Under the pieces are notes generated by a model. It made no database searches, was not told the origin of the DNA, and saw nothing but the letters and a program-made list of their open reading frames with translations. Source: Opitutales bacterium (GTDB lineage: Bacteria; Verrucomicrobiota; Verrucomicrobiia; Opitutales; Opitutaceae). From it: DNA of 64,000 nucleotides. A program made the position numbers and the translations under genes. This document shows, one piece after another, positions 10,684 through 20,530 of the stretch. Every line of letters starts with the position of its first letter. Within the stretch, counting starts at the first letter, position 1. Location of the stretch: contig JABITN010000093.1 of NCBI GenBank assembly GCA_018700525.1, positions 1 to 64,000 of the forward strand. Reading direction: 5' to 3'.

Positions 10684-11358
10684 ATGAATCGCATCGCTAC
10701 ACTCATTTTCCTCGTTCACGCCGTTACCCTCACCCTCGGAGCTCAAAATGAACTCAGCCACGAGGCCCTATTCGTCTCGAATAAAACCTTTCCCTAATTT
10801 AAGGCGACTTCGCTGACCCACAATGCTCCCGAAGATCCTTTCGACCTCAAAACCGCCCTTTTTCTAGCTCAGGCTAACCTGCTATCCTACTTCAAAGAAA
10901 CCGAATTCACCAAAGTCCAGTTGATCGAATCGGACTCCGAGGACGTCCGGTTTTTCGACAAGGACGGAACTTTCGCACTTCTGGCAATTCGCGACTACAC
11001 GCTCGTGCTCGTATTCCGAGGAACTGAAACCGGAGACCAACGCGACTACGTCACTGACAACAAAATCATCCAAGAATCTTTTCTCGATTACAGCACAGCT
11101 CACCAAGGATTCATTCAAGCCCTCGACACGATCGATAATGACATCGACGCGACAATCGCAACCCACCTAGCCCAAAACTCGCGCCCGTTCTGGGTCAGCG
11201 GACACAGTCTCGGCGGAGCCCTCGCAACGCTTTATGCACTCCGCCATCCAGAACAGGCGACCGCTGTTTACGCAACGGGAGCACCCCGAATCGGCGGCTT
11301 CAAATTCGCTAAAAACGCAGAAGCCCTAGCCCAAATCGAATCCGTTCCAACCCAATAG
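10684..11358 (+). pseudogene. Class 3 lipase pseudogene (nonsense codon and C-terminal truncation)
   Basis: In-frame: MNRIATLIFLVHAVTLTLGAQNELSHEALFVSNKTFP*FKATSLTHNAPEDPFDLKTALFLAQ...VSGHSLGGALATLYAL...IESVPTQ*. TAA at 10795-10797; ends before the expected Asp/His of the catalytic triad. Confidence 0.75.
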
Positions 11359-11417
11359 TTTCACCATTCACCATTTCCGAGCATCGCTCGAAACACTAGC
11401 ACCCTTCTCTTCAAAAC

Positions 11418-11431
11418 TTGATCTGGATCAT
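11418..11431. promoter_or_regulatory. FNR/DNR-type binding site (TTGAT-CTGG-ATCAT)
   Basis: 9 of 10 match to TTGAT-N4-ATCAA, 35 bp before the nnrS ATG. Confidence 0.6.
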
Positions 11432-11466
11432 GCCCAGAACGGAATGAATACCCTAAGGTATCTCCG

Positions 11467-12663
11467 ATGACGCTTGACTGTTCTCAACGAAACAAATCCA
11501 GAATCGAAGAGCCCTACCGCTTTTTTTTTCCAACCGGAATGATCATCGGGGTGATCGGCGTACTACTATGGCCACTATTTCACGCGGGGTGGCTGCCCTA
11601 CTACCCAAACTTCGCTCATACGCGACTAATGGTCGATGGATTCGCTGGTTTATTCGTATTCGGGTTTCTAATGACAGCCGGACCGCGTCTCCTCGGCGTA
11701 CCCGCCTTCTCGCGCCCGGTCGTCACCACAATTTTCAGCCTCTGCTGTGCCGCTTGCCTTGCCCATCTCGTCAATCGACTCGCACTGGGCGACTTCCTCT
11801 TTAGCCTAACCACCGGAGTGGTCATCGTAAACGCGATCAGTGCCTTCCGCGTTCGCAGCGACGTTCCGCCTCCCGGATTTCCACTGGCCGCCCTCGGCCT
11901 GCTTTGCGCTTGCGTCGGAAGCCTTCTCCTCGGCCTCTCCACCATTATTTGGCCCAACTCGACCGCTTTCGAACTCGGAAAGATCCTCCTCTACCAAGGG
12001 TTCACCCTTTTGCCAATTGTAGGCGTAGGAGCCTTTTTCTTTCCCAAAATCCTCGGAGGGCGCAACACCCACGCCTTCCCCGAAATGCGCCTGCCCAATC
12101 AAGCATGGAAGCGGCGATTCACTCATAGTCTCTTCGTTGCACTCGGATTTTTCGCCTCCGTCATCGTCGAACTAAGCGGCCAAACCACATTGGCCTACAT
12201 CCTACGCCTCGGAGCGCTCGGCATCTACTGCGTCGCCGAAATTCCATTCACCGAATTTCGTAAAGAACAAAGCATGCACGGACGACAGCTACTCTTCACC
12301 CTCTCCACAATCGCTGTAGGATTCATCGGAGCAGCCATCTTTCCCTCCTACAAAACCGCCTGGCTACATGCCTACTTCGTTGTTGGACTGACCGGAATTA
12401 TCTTTCTCGTTTCCCTCCGCGTCGTTTTCGGCCACGCCTCCCGACCTCAACTCATCCGAAAGAGCGTCCGCCCCTCAGCCTGGATAATCGGAGTCCTCGC
12501 CCTGGCCGCCGCCACACGAATCTTCGCCGATTTCCGTCCAAGTCTTCAAATTAGCCACTACCTCTACGCCGCCGCGGCCTGGATCATTTGCAGCCTGGTC
12601 TGGATCGTATATGTCGCCCCACACACGAGGGCTTCCAAACCTGGCCCCGGCACCTCTTGCTAG
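11467..12663 (+). CDS. nnrS: NnrS family heme/copper membrane protein
   Basis: 398 aa polytopic; PYRFFFPTGM...LPYYPNFAHTRLMVDGFAGLFVFGFLMTAGPRLLGVPAF. Confidence 0.85.
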   Translation: MTLDCSQRNKSRIEEPYRFFFPTGMIIGVIGVLLWPLFHAGWLPYYPNFAHTRLMVDGFAGLFVFGFLMTAGPRLLGVPAFSRPVVTTIFSLCCAACLAHLVNRLALGDFLFSLTTGVVIVNAISAFRVRSDVPPPGFPLAALGLLCACVGSLLLGLSTIIWPNSTAFELGKILLYQGFTLLPIVGVGAFFFPKILGGRNTHAFPEMRLPNQAWKRRFTHSLFVALGFFASVIVELSGQTTLAYILRLGALGIYCVAEIPFTEFRKEQSMHGRQLLFTLSTIAVGFIGAAIFPSYKTAWLHAYFVVGLTGIIFLVSLRVVFGHASRPQLIRKSVRPSAWIIGVLALAAATRIFADFRPSLQISHYLYAAAAWIICSLVWIVYVAPHTRASKPGPGTSC

Positions 12664-12777
12664 GGAAAACCCGAACCGATAAACCAAAGCGAGAATGAAA
12701 CCTATCTGGTAATTGAGGTTGCGGTGCGAGACGAAGGAGATAGCTTTACATAAAAGCTCCTCTCACCTTCTCCGCAA

Positions 12778-13503
12778 ATGACTCAATCCCAGTACTCGAA
12801 AGCTCGTGCAAACCTTCTAAAGATCGAAGCCATAAAGAGTACTCTACGCCAATGCTCCCTCTTCGCCAAACTGGACGAAGCGACCCTTGAAGCAGCGGCC
12901 GACACCTGCGTGACCAAACGTCTCGACAAAGGCGAAACCCTCTTTCACGAAGGCTCGCCCTCCCAGGGCTTCTACATCGTGCAAAGCGGAACCATCTGCC
13001 TCAGCCGCCTCAGCCAGGAGGGCAAGGAACAGGTGATAAGCATTTTCAAGCCCTTCAACTGCTTTGCCGAAGCCACGCTCAGCGCCCTCGAAAACTATCC
13101 GGCCAACGCGGTTGCCGTCGAATCGAGTCAAGTTATCCTCGTGCGCAAAGACCGCTTTCGCGAGATCATCAAAGAAAACCCCGATCTAGCTCTCACCATG
13201 CTATCGTCGATGAGTATTCATCTAAAGCACCTCGTGCAAATGATCGACGATTTGAAATTTAAGCAAATCGAATGCCGCCTAGCCAATTGGCTTTCCTGCA
13301 ACGCCACAGCCTCAGCCGACCCGAATCAAGCCATCGCCGAATTGCCGATGAGCAAAAAACTGCTCGCCAGCCAACTAGGCGTCACCAGCGAAACCCTTTC
13401 CCGAGCCTTCGCTCGTTTTCGTAATGAAAATATCATTACAGTAGAAGGGCGCCACATAACGATCATCGACATCAAAGCTCTCGCCAAATACCGCAACAAG
13501 TAA
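12778..13503 (+). CDS. Crp/Fnr family regulator, DNR-like
   Basis: 241 aa; cNMP-binding fold (LFHEGSPSQGFYIVQSGTICLS) and HTH with recognition helix VTSETLSRAFARF (E..SR type). Confidence 0.85.
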   Translation: MTQSQYSKARANLLKIEAIKSTLRQCSLFAKLDEATLEAAADTCVTKRLDKGETLFHEGSPSQGFYIVQSGTICLSRLSQEGKEQVISIFKPFNCFAEATLSALENYPANAVAVESSQVILVRKDRFREIIKENPDLALTMLSSMSIHLKHLVQMIDDLKFKQIECRLANWLSCNATASADPNQAIAELPMSKKLLASQLGVTSETLSRAFARFRNENIITVEGRHITIIDIKALAKYRNK

Positions 13504-13807
13504 GAGGTAAAGACTGCAAACGTCGAAACACCCGTTTCCCGCAACTACGCGAGGAACTCACGTGAAAAAAAAGGAGGAGGAATAGAGAGATTGAGAAAAG
13601 AATTCGAAAAATGTTTTGGAGGCGGCTCTACTAAAGATATTCCGGATGATGTATTCGATCGGATTTCAGAAGGAATCCTGAAAGTCAAAACCGGTGAATA
13701 TTTCCAAAGAAAGAGTTCGATAAGCACTACGATCTTCTGTTGAAACAGAAACAACGCTTAAGATCCTATTCCCTGGAATAGTACAAATAGGGAAAGATAC
13801 GGTGTTC

Positions 13808-14215
13808 TTAAGAAGATCGCATGATTTCGGAGACCTTTCCGCAAACCACGATATCCCGGTCCTTGAAATTAAACTTCTCATCCCAATCGTAATATACGGT
13901 TTGATAGTTCCGCCCACCGACGATTGCCAATTGCCCATCCATCAAGAAGAGCTTATTGTGCATCCGCCTCTTAAACTTCGAGAAATCCGTCAGTGCCACG
14001 GATGCCAAAACCCCTAGACCATTAATCGCGAATTCCGAGATTGGCTTGAAGTACCGGATCTCAATATTCCGATGAGCGATCACAAAGGCCGCCAAATCCT
14101 GCAATTCCGAAGCGATTGGCCCTACTTAAGCAGGACCACCGTCTACCGCCTCAGCCTGAAGTCCTTTCAATGAAAGAAAGGAAACAGCGAACAGGCCAAT
14201 CAGTTGAAGACGAGT
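13808..14215 (-). pseudogene. Phospholipase D-family pseudogene
   Basis: HNKLFLMDGQLAIVGGRNY (HKD motif). Upstream in the same frame: QLIGLFAVSFLSLKGLQAEAVDGGPA*VGPIASELQDLAAF, with a TAA after the signal-like segment and a disrupted start. Confidence 0.65.
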
Positions 14216-14493
14216 TTAGCGATTAATAACGAGGTGATTGAAGGTCTCATATCGGCTCTTGTTTCCAAAAGAGCAATGAACCCGCAAAAAGGTCATTGCT
14301 CTGGATATACTTACCGAATACTATAAAGACCGTAAACGTCACAAGCTGTCGTCAACCCTTCCCCAAAGCTTAGAGCAGCATCGCGGAAACCGCAGTGCAG
14401 CCCATCAAGACACGACTTAAACAACCAATCTTAAAACTCAAAAAATCTCCGCTCACTTTTCAACCACCGAACGACCCAATCAATCCCCACCAT

Positions 14494-14535
14494 TTCAACC
14501 TTCACTCTTCACCATTCAACATTCACTATTCAAAA
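14494..14535 (+). repeat. Six tandem heptanucleotides TTCAACC/TTCACTC/TTCACCA/TTCAACA/TTCACTA/TTCAAAA
   Basis: Read directly; ends 2 bp before the ATG at 14538. Confidence 0.85.
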
Positions 14536-14537
14536 AT

Positions 14538-15800
14538 ATGGACCTTCTGCAGAACTATCTTTCGGAGACCTGGCTCCTCATTGCCGAGATGGGGCCCTAC
14601 TTGCTCTTGGGGTTTCTCGTTGCAGGGGCCTTGCATCGCTGGATTCGCGAGGGTTGGATTCAATCTAAACTCGGTAAGCCAGGCCTCAAGTCCATCGTTC
14701 TAGCTTCGCTCGTCGGCGTTCCCATGCCGCTCTGCTCCTGCGGCGTCATTCCCGTCACCGCCAGTCTGCGCGACAAAGGAGCCAGCAGGGGTGCAGCAGC
14801 CTCCTTCCTCACCTCCACACCGCAAACCGGAGTTGATAGCATCCTGGCGACCTACGGAATGCTTGGACCGGTTTTCGCTCTCTATCGCGTAATCGTCGCC
14901 CTCATCTCCGGTTTCGCTGTCGGAACCCTTATCGATCGCTTCGGAGTGCAAGACGATGCTCCAACGTCCGCCAAATCAATCCCCAGCGACTCCAAACCTA
15001 CTTGGACCGAAAGCCTCCGCTACGGCATCCTGACCATGCCGGCCGACATCGCCGCTTCGCTAACCATCGGATTTCTGCTCGCCGGCCTCATCAGCGCCCT
15101 GTCCCCCGACAATCTCCTAGCCAATCTGCCTGGCGGTGTCTACGCGAGTATCCTGCTCACCACAGCAATCGCCATTCCTTTCTATATCTGCTCGACTGGA
15201 TCTATCCCCCTAGCTCTCGCCCTCATCGCAAGCGGACTGCCCGTTTCAGCTGCTCTCGTCCTACTCATCGCCGGACCGGCCACTAATATCGCGACAATCG
15301 CCACCATGCGCAAAACGCTTGGAGGACGGGAAACCACGATCTACGTTGGCAGCGTGATAGTGACATCCTGGATAGCCGCACTCCTATTCCACCAATTCCT
15401 GGATACAGGTGCCTTCGCCGGCCAACACCTCCACGAAATGGAAACCGGCCTATGGAAACACACCTCCGGCGTTGCCCTCGTCGGCATCCTCGTATTCGCC
15501 TACTGGTCTGCAAACCGCCCCTCCTCAGCCGTAGCGTCCAACGAATCCATCAGCCCCGATCCGAATTCCGAAAACGCAACGCTAAGCATCAAAGGAATGA
15601 CCTGCAGCCATTGCCAAGCATCGGCTCTCGATGGTCTGAAAAGCCTACCCTTCGCCCAACACGTCGACGTCGATCTAAAGTCCGGCCAAGCCCACATCAA
15701 CGGACCCACACTCGACCGCGATACTATAGCCCGAAAGCTTGACTCCCTAGGATTCACCCTCAGCGATTTCTCGCTCCAATCCAACGAACCCTCCCAGTGA
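14538..15800 (+). CDS. SO_0444-type Cu/Zn efflux permease with C-terminal HMA domain
   Basis: 420 aa; PLCSCGVIPVTASLRDKGASRGAAASFLTSTPQTGVDS; C-terminal LSIKGMTCSHCQASALDGL. Confidence 0.88.
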   Translation: MDLLQNYLSETWLLIAEMGPYLLLGFLVAGALHRWIREGWIQSKLGKPGLKSIVLASLVGVPMPLCSCGVIPVTASLRDKGASRGAAASFLTSTPQTGVDSILATYGMLGPVFALYRVIVALISGFAVGTLIDRFGVQDDAPTSAKSIPSDSKPTWTESLRYGILTMPADIAASLTIGFLLAGLISALSPDNLLANLPGGVYASILLTTAIAIPFYICSTGSIPLALALIASGLPVSAALVLLIAGPATNIATIATMRKTLGGRETTIYVGSVIVTSWIAALLFHQFLDTGAFAGQHLHEMETGLWKHTSGVALVGILVFAYWSANRPSSAVASNESISPDPNSENATLSIKGMTCSHCQASALDGLKSLPFAQHVDVDLKSGQAHINGPTLDRDTIARKLDSLGFTLSDFSLQSNEPSQ

Positions 15801-16279
15801 AGCCCTACCAAACAATAACAAGAGTCATCCCATCCTCCCTTCTTCTCTCTCTCTCTCTCTCCCTCTCTCTCCCACCCGCCAACGCCAACGCCAACGAGGT
15901 CGTCTACCAAAACCTAAAAGGCCAAACCGTAACGATCTCGCACTGGCCAGCATTCATCATCACTTCCCAATCCCAGGAGGATCTAAAAGACGCCCTACGC
16001 TGCGCGACCCAAGTAAGCAGTCTCTCCCAAAAACCGCACTGGCTCATTGACTTCGCCTGGCCGCATTCAACTGCTGTCAAACGTCGCATCGCCAAAACCA
16101 GGATCGAAAGCGCCTTCATGAAAACGCATAGTGCCATTCTAGAAAATTCTCCTTCAAACGATTCCCTTATCATCCTGATCGATAACCAAAACAACGTCCT
16201 GTGGAACTCCCGTACGTATCCAAGCGGCGATGACTGGAAAAAAGCGCTCGACATTATCGATGCGTCCCGCGCCGAATAG
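15797..16279 (+). CDS. Hypothetical exported protein, GTGA overlap with upstream permease
   Basis: GTG start at 15797 overlaps TGA 15798-15800; (SL)n-rich signal peptide encoded by a CT microsatellite. Confidence 0.65.
   Translation: MKPYQTITRVIPSSLLLSLSLSLSLPPANANANEVVYQNLKGQTVTISHWPAFIITSQSQEDLKDALRCATQVSSLSQKPHWLIDFAWPHSTAVKRRIAKTRIESAFMKTHSAILENSPSNDSLIILIDNQNNVLWNSRTYPSGDDWKKALDIIDASRAE
15844..15871 (+). repeat. CT dinucleotide microsatellite inside signal-peptide codons
   Basis: TCTCTCTCTCTCTCTCTCCCTCTCTCTC encoding SLSLSLSLP. Confidence 0.9.
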
Positions 16280-16283
16280 CCGT

Positions 16284-19200
16284 ATGCAAGGCAAGTCGAA
16301 AACAGACGCGAAAGGACCTGTTCCTTTCCCATGGGATAGCCATCCCATTGCCTATCCCAAAGAGCTCCCCATATCCAAACGGAGAGAGGACATCATCGCG
16401 GCTATCCGGAAACATCCCGTCATAATCCTCTCCGGCGAAACTGGCTCGGGCAAAACGACCCAACTCCCTAAAATGTGCCTCGATGCGGGACGAGGGCGAA
16501 AGCGCCGCATCGCCTGCACACAGCCTCGACGCGTAGCCGCCCTCTCCATTGCCAAGCGCGTATCTGAAGAACTTGGTGTCGAATACGGCCAAGAGGTCGG
16601 CAGCAAAATTCGCTTCGCCGACCAAACGAGCAAGCGAACCCGCATTAAATTCATGACCGACGGTATGCTACTCTCCGAAATCCAATCGGACCCAAGCATG
16701 CGCGAATACGATACGGTCATAATCGACGAAGCTCACGAAAGAAGCCTCAACATTGATTTCCTCCTAGGCCACCTCAATCAACTCCGCCTAAAACGACCGG
16801 ATCTCAAAATTATCGTCACGTCGGCCACCATCGACATCGAAAAATTCTCCCAAGCATTCGACGACGCTCCTGTCATTGAAGTCTCCGGGCGCGTCTATCC
16901 TGTCGACATAATCTACGCCCCGCTGGACGAACTCCTAGAAGATAGCGGCGACTTCACTATCATCGACGGGGTCGCCGAATCCGTAGACCGCATCCTTGAC
17001 GAATTCGGCCAAGGCGATATTCTAGCCTTCCTCCCAACCGAAAAGGACATTCGCGAAACAATGGACCTTCTCGAAGGTCGACTCGGCAACCAAATCGCGA
17101 TTCTCCCCTGCTTCGGCCGGCTCTCCAACGCCGATCAACAACGCATATTCTCCCGATCGCCGAAAAGGAAAATCGTACTCGCAACCAATATCGCCGAAAC
17201 GTCCCTCACCATTCCCGGCATTCGCTTCGTCATCGACACTGGCCTGGCCCGCATCAGCCGCTACAATCCTCGTGGCCGTACTAAGCGCCTACCCATCGAA
17301 GACATTTCCCAAAGCAGCGCCAACCAACGAAAAGGCCGTTGCGGTCGCGTGCAAGACGGGATTTGTATTCGCCTGTATTCGGAAAAGAACTTCGAAAAAC
17401 GCGTCATCTTTGCTATTCCGGAAATCCAACGAGCCAACCTAGCCGAAGTCATCCTGCGTATGATGGCCTCCCGACTGGGCGACATAGAGACCTTCCCCTT
17501 CATCGATCCACCGACCCCTGTAGCCATCAAGTCCGGATACGCGCTCCTCGAGGAATTAGGAGCCATCGATCCCCAACGACGGCTCACTCCCATCGGACGC
17601 AAACTCGCAAGACTCCCTATCGACCCCACCGCTGGACGCATGCTCCTGCAAGCGAAAAACGAGGGCGTTGTCGATCAACTCCTTGTCATTGCATCCGCCC
17701 TATCGATACAAGATCCGAGAGAACGCCCTCTCGGAAAAGAAGAACTCGCTCGCGCCGCCCACAAACGCTTTGTTCACCGCGAATCCGACTTCCTTACCTT
17801 GCTCAACATCTGGGAAGGCGTGTACGACCAAACCGAAAGGCTCTCCCAAAGCAGACTCCGAAAATTCTGTAAATCCCACTTCCTCTCATACCTTCGCTTG
17901 CGAGAATGGATGGATGTCAAAAAGCAATTAACCCAATCGCTAGCGGATTTCGAACGATCCCAAAAAATCAAACACGAGCCGCCTCGCTACAAAACTCCCG
18001 AAGAAAAATTCGACCTGCGTAAGTACGGCGGAGTCGAATACCGTTCGATTCACCACTGCCTCGCGGCCGGACTCCTAGCCAACCCTGCCCGAAAAGAAGA
18101 ACCTAATCTCTACCGGGCCACCGGCGACCGTAAAACGCTTATCTTCCCAGGCTCCGGGCTTTTCAATCGAAAAGCCCAGCACGCCAAAACAAAGAGGCAG
18201 AAACAAGAACTCGCAACCAAAACGCCCAGCCCTGGATGGATCCTTGCTGGCGAGATCGTGGAAACCAATCGACTCTACGCACGCACTGTCGCTGTAATCG
18301 ATCCCACTTGGCTGCTCCAAATCGGGAGCCATATTCTCAAATACTCCCATAGCCAACCTAGTTTCGAAGTCGACCAAGGACGCGTCACTTGCTTGGAAAG
18401 TATTCGTATCCACGGACTGGAGCTCCAAAGGAAAAACGTTTCCTACCTAAAAGTCGACCCCGTCAAAGCCACCGAAATTTTCATTCGAGAAGCCCTTCTG
18501 AATGAAGACTTCGAAGCGAACTACGAATTCCTTGACGCTAACCGGAAACTCAAAAACCGGATGCAGAACGCTCAAACGATCGCCAAGATGCAAAGCTGGA
18601 TCGGGATCGAAGAGTCGGCCTACCGGTTCTATTGCAAGCGACTCAAAGGGATCGCCTCCCTTGGCGATCTGAACCAATGGCTCAAGGAGAAAGCCGGCCG
18701 TGCAGGCGAACCGCTCTTCATGAGCGAAACCGATCTCACGCCAGTAAGCGACGAACCCATCGACCTCGCAGCCTTCCCGGAAACCGCTCGACTCGAAAAC
18801 GCCGCCCTCCCCATCGTCTACCAATACAAGCCAGGCGAAGCGAACGACGGCGTCACCCTCAAAGTCCCCTACGCCAAAGCAAAAGCGCTCGACGGCCCTA
18901 TGCTCGATTGGCTAGTGCCCGGCCACCTGGAGACCAAAATCCTTCATTTGATCAAAGCGCTCCCCAAAGACCATCGGCGACCCCTCCAACCGCTCGCTGA
19001 AACCGCCACCGAGATCTCACGGAAACTTCGCCCCACTCACAACAGCCTGTGCCAATCGCTAGCCGAGTATCTCAAAAATCACTACGCTATTGAAACCTAC
19101 GCAAGCGATTGGAATGAAGAAGCCATTCCAACACACCTCCAAGTTCGGATCGATGTACACGACTCAAAAGGGCAAACCATCATCGAAGGCCGTTCCGCGA

Positions 19201-20234
19201 AATCCGTTCAAGACGCTCTACGCGAACACGAATCAAAAGCGCCTCAAGGTAATCAGGGACAGGTCGAGGCCATTTGGAAAAAAGCCCGTCAGCAATGGAA
19301 CCGCCCCATCGACGGACTCGACCAGCTCGAACCCCAATCTGAGAAAATTCAAATCGGCGAACACAACGGAGTCCCCATCTTTGGGTATCCCGCCCTGTGC
19401 TTCTTCGGAGACCAACTAAAACTCTCGATTTTTAAAACGCCTACCGAAGCGCAAGTAGCCAACAAATCCGGCATTGGCGCCCTCATCGAATATGAGCTGC
19501 GACGGGAACTTGCCTGGATCCAAGAAGACCTGCGCGACTTTTCGAAGCTCGGCCCCGTCGCAATAGCCTTCGCCCCGCTCGATGATTTGAAACAACAAGG
19601 GTTCGTTCATATGAAGGGACTCCTACGCACGCATGGGATCAACACGATCGACACCAAGGAAATCACCCGAATAGTCGGCAAAGCCAAAACCGACGCTCGA
19701 GGCCTTACCTATAAACTCATCGATCTGATTAAAGCGACCCTCGATGCCCGCCAATCTCTCAAGATCAAAACTAATCTGCCGACCGACCTTCAAGCGGAAG
19801 TCGATCGTCTCGTCCCTGCTGATTTCATAGTCCGCACCCCTCACTGGGCCCTAAAGCGAATTCCAACCTATCTTAGAGGTATCGAACTTCGCTCCCGCAA
19901 TCGACAAACCGACCCCCAACGAGACCAACGCCGCCAAGAGGAAATCGATGCCCTTAAATCCCGCCTTAAATCCCTTTTCGCTCCCCAAGAAACCATCGAA
20001 GAAATATCCTGGACCATAGAAGAATACGCACTCTCCCTTTTTGCTCAAAAACTCGGCACAGCATTCCCCGTCTCGGCCAAACGCATCAGCGAAAAATTCA
20101 CCAAAGCCGGAGCGGCTCCTGCAGCCTTCCCCAAAAACCTGAAAGCTCAACCAGCCAAAGCCGTTCCCAAAACCACTGGCGACAAGCCAACTCAATCCGA
20201 CCTCCAAAAGCTCCAGTCCTTCTTTAATAAATAG
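16284..20234 (+). CDS. hrpA: ATP-dependent RNA helicase HrpA
   Basis: ORF 16230-20234, likely start ATG 16284; GETGSGKTTQLPKMCLDAGRG, DEAHERS, SATID, QRKGRCGR; C-terminal DUF3418-like region. Confidence 0.93.
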   Translation: MQGKSKTDAKGPVPFPWDSHPIAYPKELPISKRREDIIAAIRKHPVIILSGETGSGKTTQLPKMCLDAGRGRKRRIACTQPRRVAALSIAKRVSEELGVEYGQEVGSKIRFADQTSKRTRIKFMTDGMLLSEIQSDPSMREYDTVIIDEAHERSLNIDFLLGHLNQLRLKRPDLKIIVTSATIDIEKFSQAFDDAPVIEVSGRVYPVDIIYAPLDELLEDSGDFTIIDGVAESVDRILDEFGQGDILAFLPTEKDIRETMDLLEGRLGNQIAILPCFGRLSNADQQRIFSRSPKRKIVLATNIAETSLTIPGIRFVIDTGLARISRYNPRGRTKRLPIEDISQSSANQRKGRCGRVQDGICIRLYSEKNFEKRVIFAIPEIQRANLAEVILRMMASRLGDIETFPFIDPPTPVAIKSGYALLEELGAIDPQRRLTPIGRKLARLPIDPTAGRMLLQAKNEGVVDQLLVIASALSIQDPRERPLGKEELARAAHKRFVHRESDFLTLLNIWEGVYDQTERLSQSRLRKFCKSHFLSYLRLREWMDVKKQLTQSLADFERSQKIKHEPPRYKTPEEKFDLRKYGGVEYRSIHHCLAAGLLANPARKEEPNLYRATGDRKTLIFPGSGLFNRKAQHAKTKRQKQELATKTPSPGWILAGEIVETNRLYARTVAVIDPTWLLQIGSHILKYSHSQPSFEVDQGRVTCLESIRIHGLELQRKNVSYLKVDPVKATEIFIREALLNEDFEANYEFLDANRKLKNRMQNAQTIAKMQSWIGIEESAYRFYCKRLKGIASLGDLNQWLKEKAGRAGEPLFMSETDLTPVSDEPIDLAAFPETARLENAALPIVYQYKPGEANDGVTLKVPYAKAKALDGPMLDWLVPGHLETKILHLIKALPKDHRRPLQPLAETATEISRKLRPTHNSLCQSLAEYLKNHYAIETYASDWNEEAIPTHLQVRIDVHDSKGQTIIEGRSAKSVQDALREHESKAPQGNQGQVEAIWKKARQQWNRPIDGLDQLEPQSEKIQIGEHNGVPIFGYPALCFFGDQLKLSIFKTPTEAQVANKSGIGALIEYELRRELAWIQEDLRDFSKLGPVAIAFAPLDDLKQQGFVHMKGLLRTHGINTIDTKEITRIVGKAKTDARGLTYKLIDLIKATLDARQSLKIKTNLPTDLQAEVDRLVPADFIVRTPHWALKRIPTYLRGIELRSRNRQTDPQRDQRRQEEIDALKSRLKSLFAPQETIEEISWTIEEYALSLFAQKLGTAFPVSAKRISEKFTKAGAAPAAFPKNLKAQPAKAVPKTTGDKPTQSDLQKLQSFFNK

Positions 20235-20277
20235 CCAGGATCGTAACCAACTTTACCCTACAACCTAAAAACAATAA

Positions 20278-20301
20278 AGCCGCCCCTGCTAAGCGGCGGC
20301 T
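20278..20301 (+). terminator. Hairpin between convergent hrpA and oxoprolinase genes
   Basis: AGCCGCC-N10-GGCGGCT, perfect 7-bp stem; no strong T tract. Confidence 0.4.
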
Positions 20302-20530
20302 CCCAATCGAGTGCTGCTGCAAAATTATGACTTCATGAGAAATCAAAATTCGTCTGAATTCAAACGATTTTCGATATCCGATAATCAAAGAGCGGAAATG
20401 AAGAAATAGTTAATTTTTCTGAACCTATTCATCCCATAATTGAGCTAGCTTTTCAGAGATTCTCACAATCTACGTAGAGCTGCGAAGTTATATCAAGCTC
20501 GAATGACCCAGCACGGCACAAGCGCTGGCC

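Noticed and set aside
16254-18824. Long antisense ORFs opposite hrpA (123, 122, 126, 117 and 125 aa)
   Set aside because: Shadow ORFs of a GC-rich coding frame; no motifs and no independent start context.
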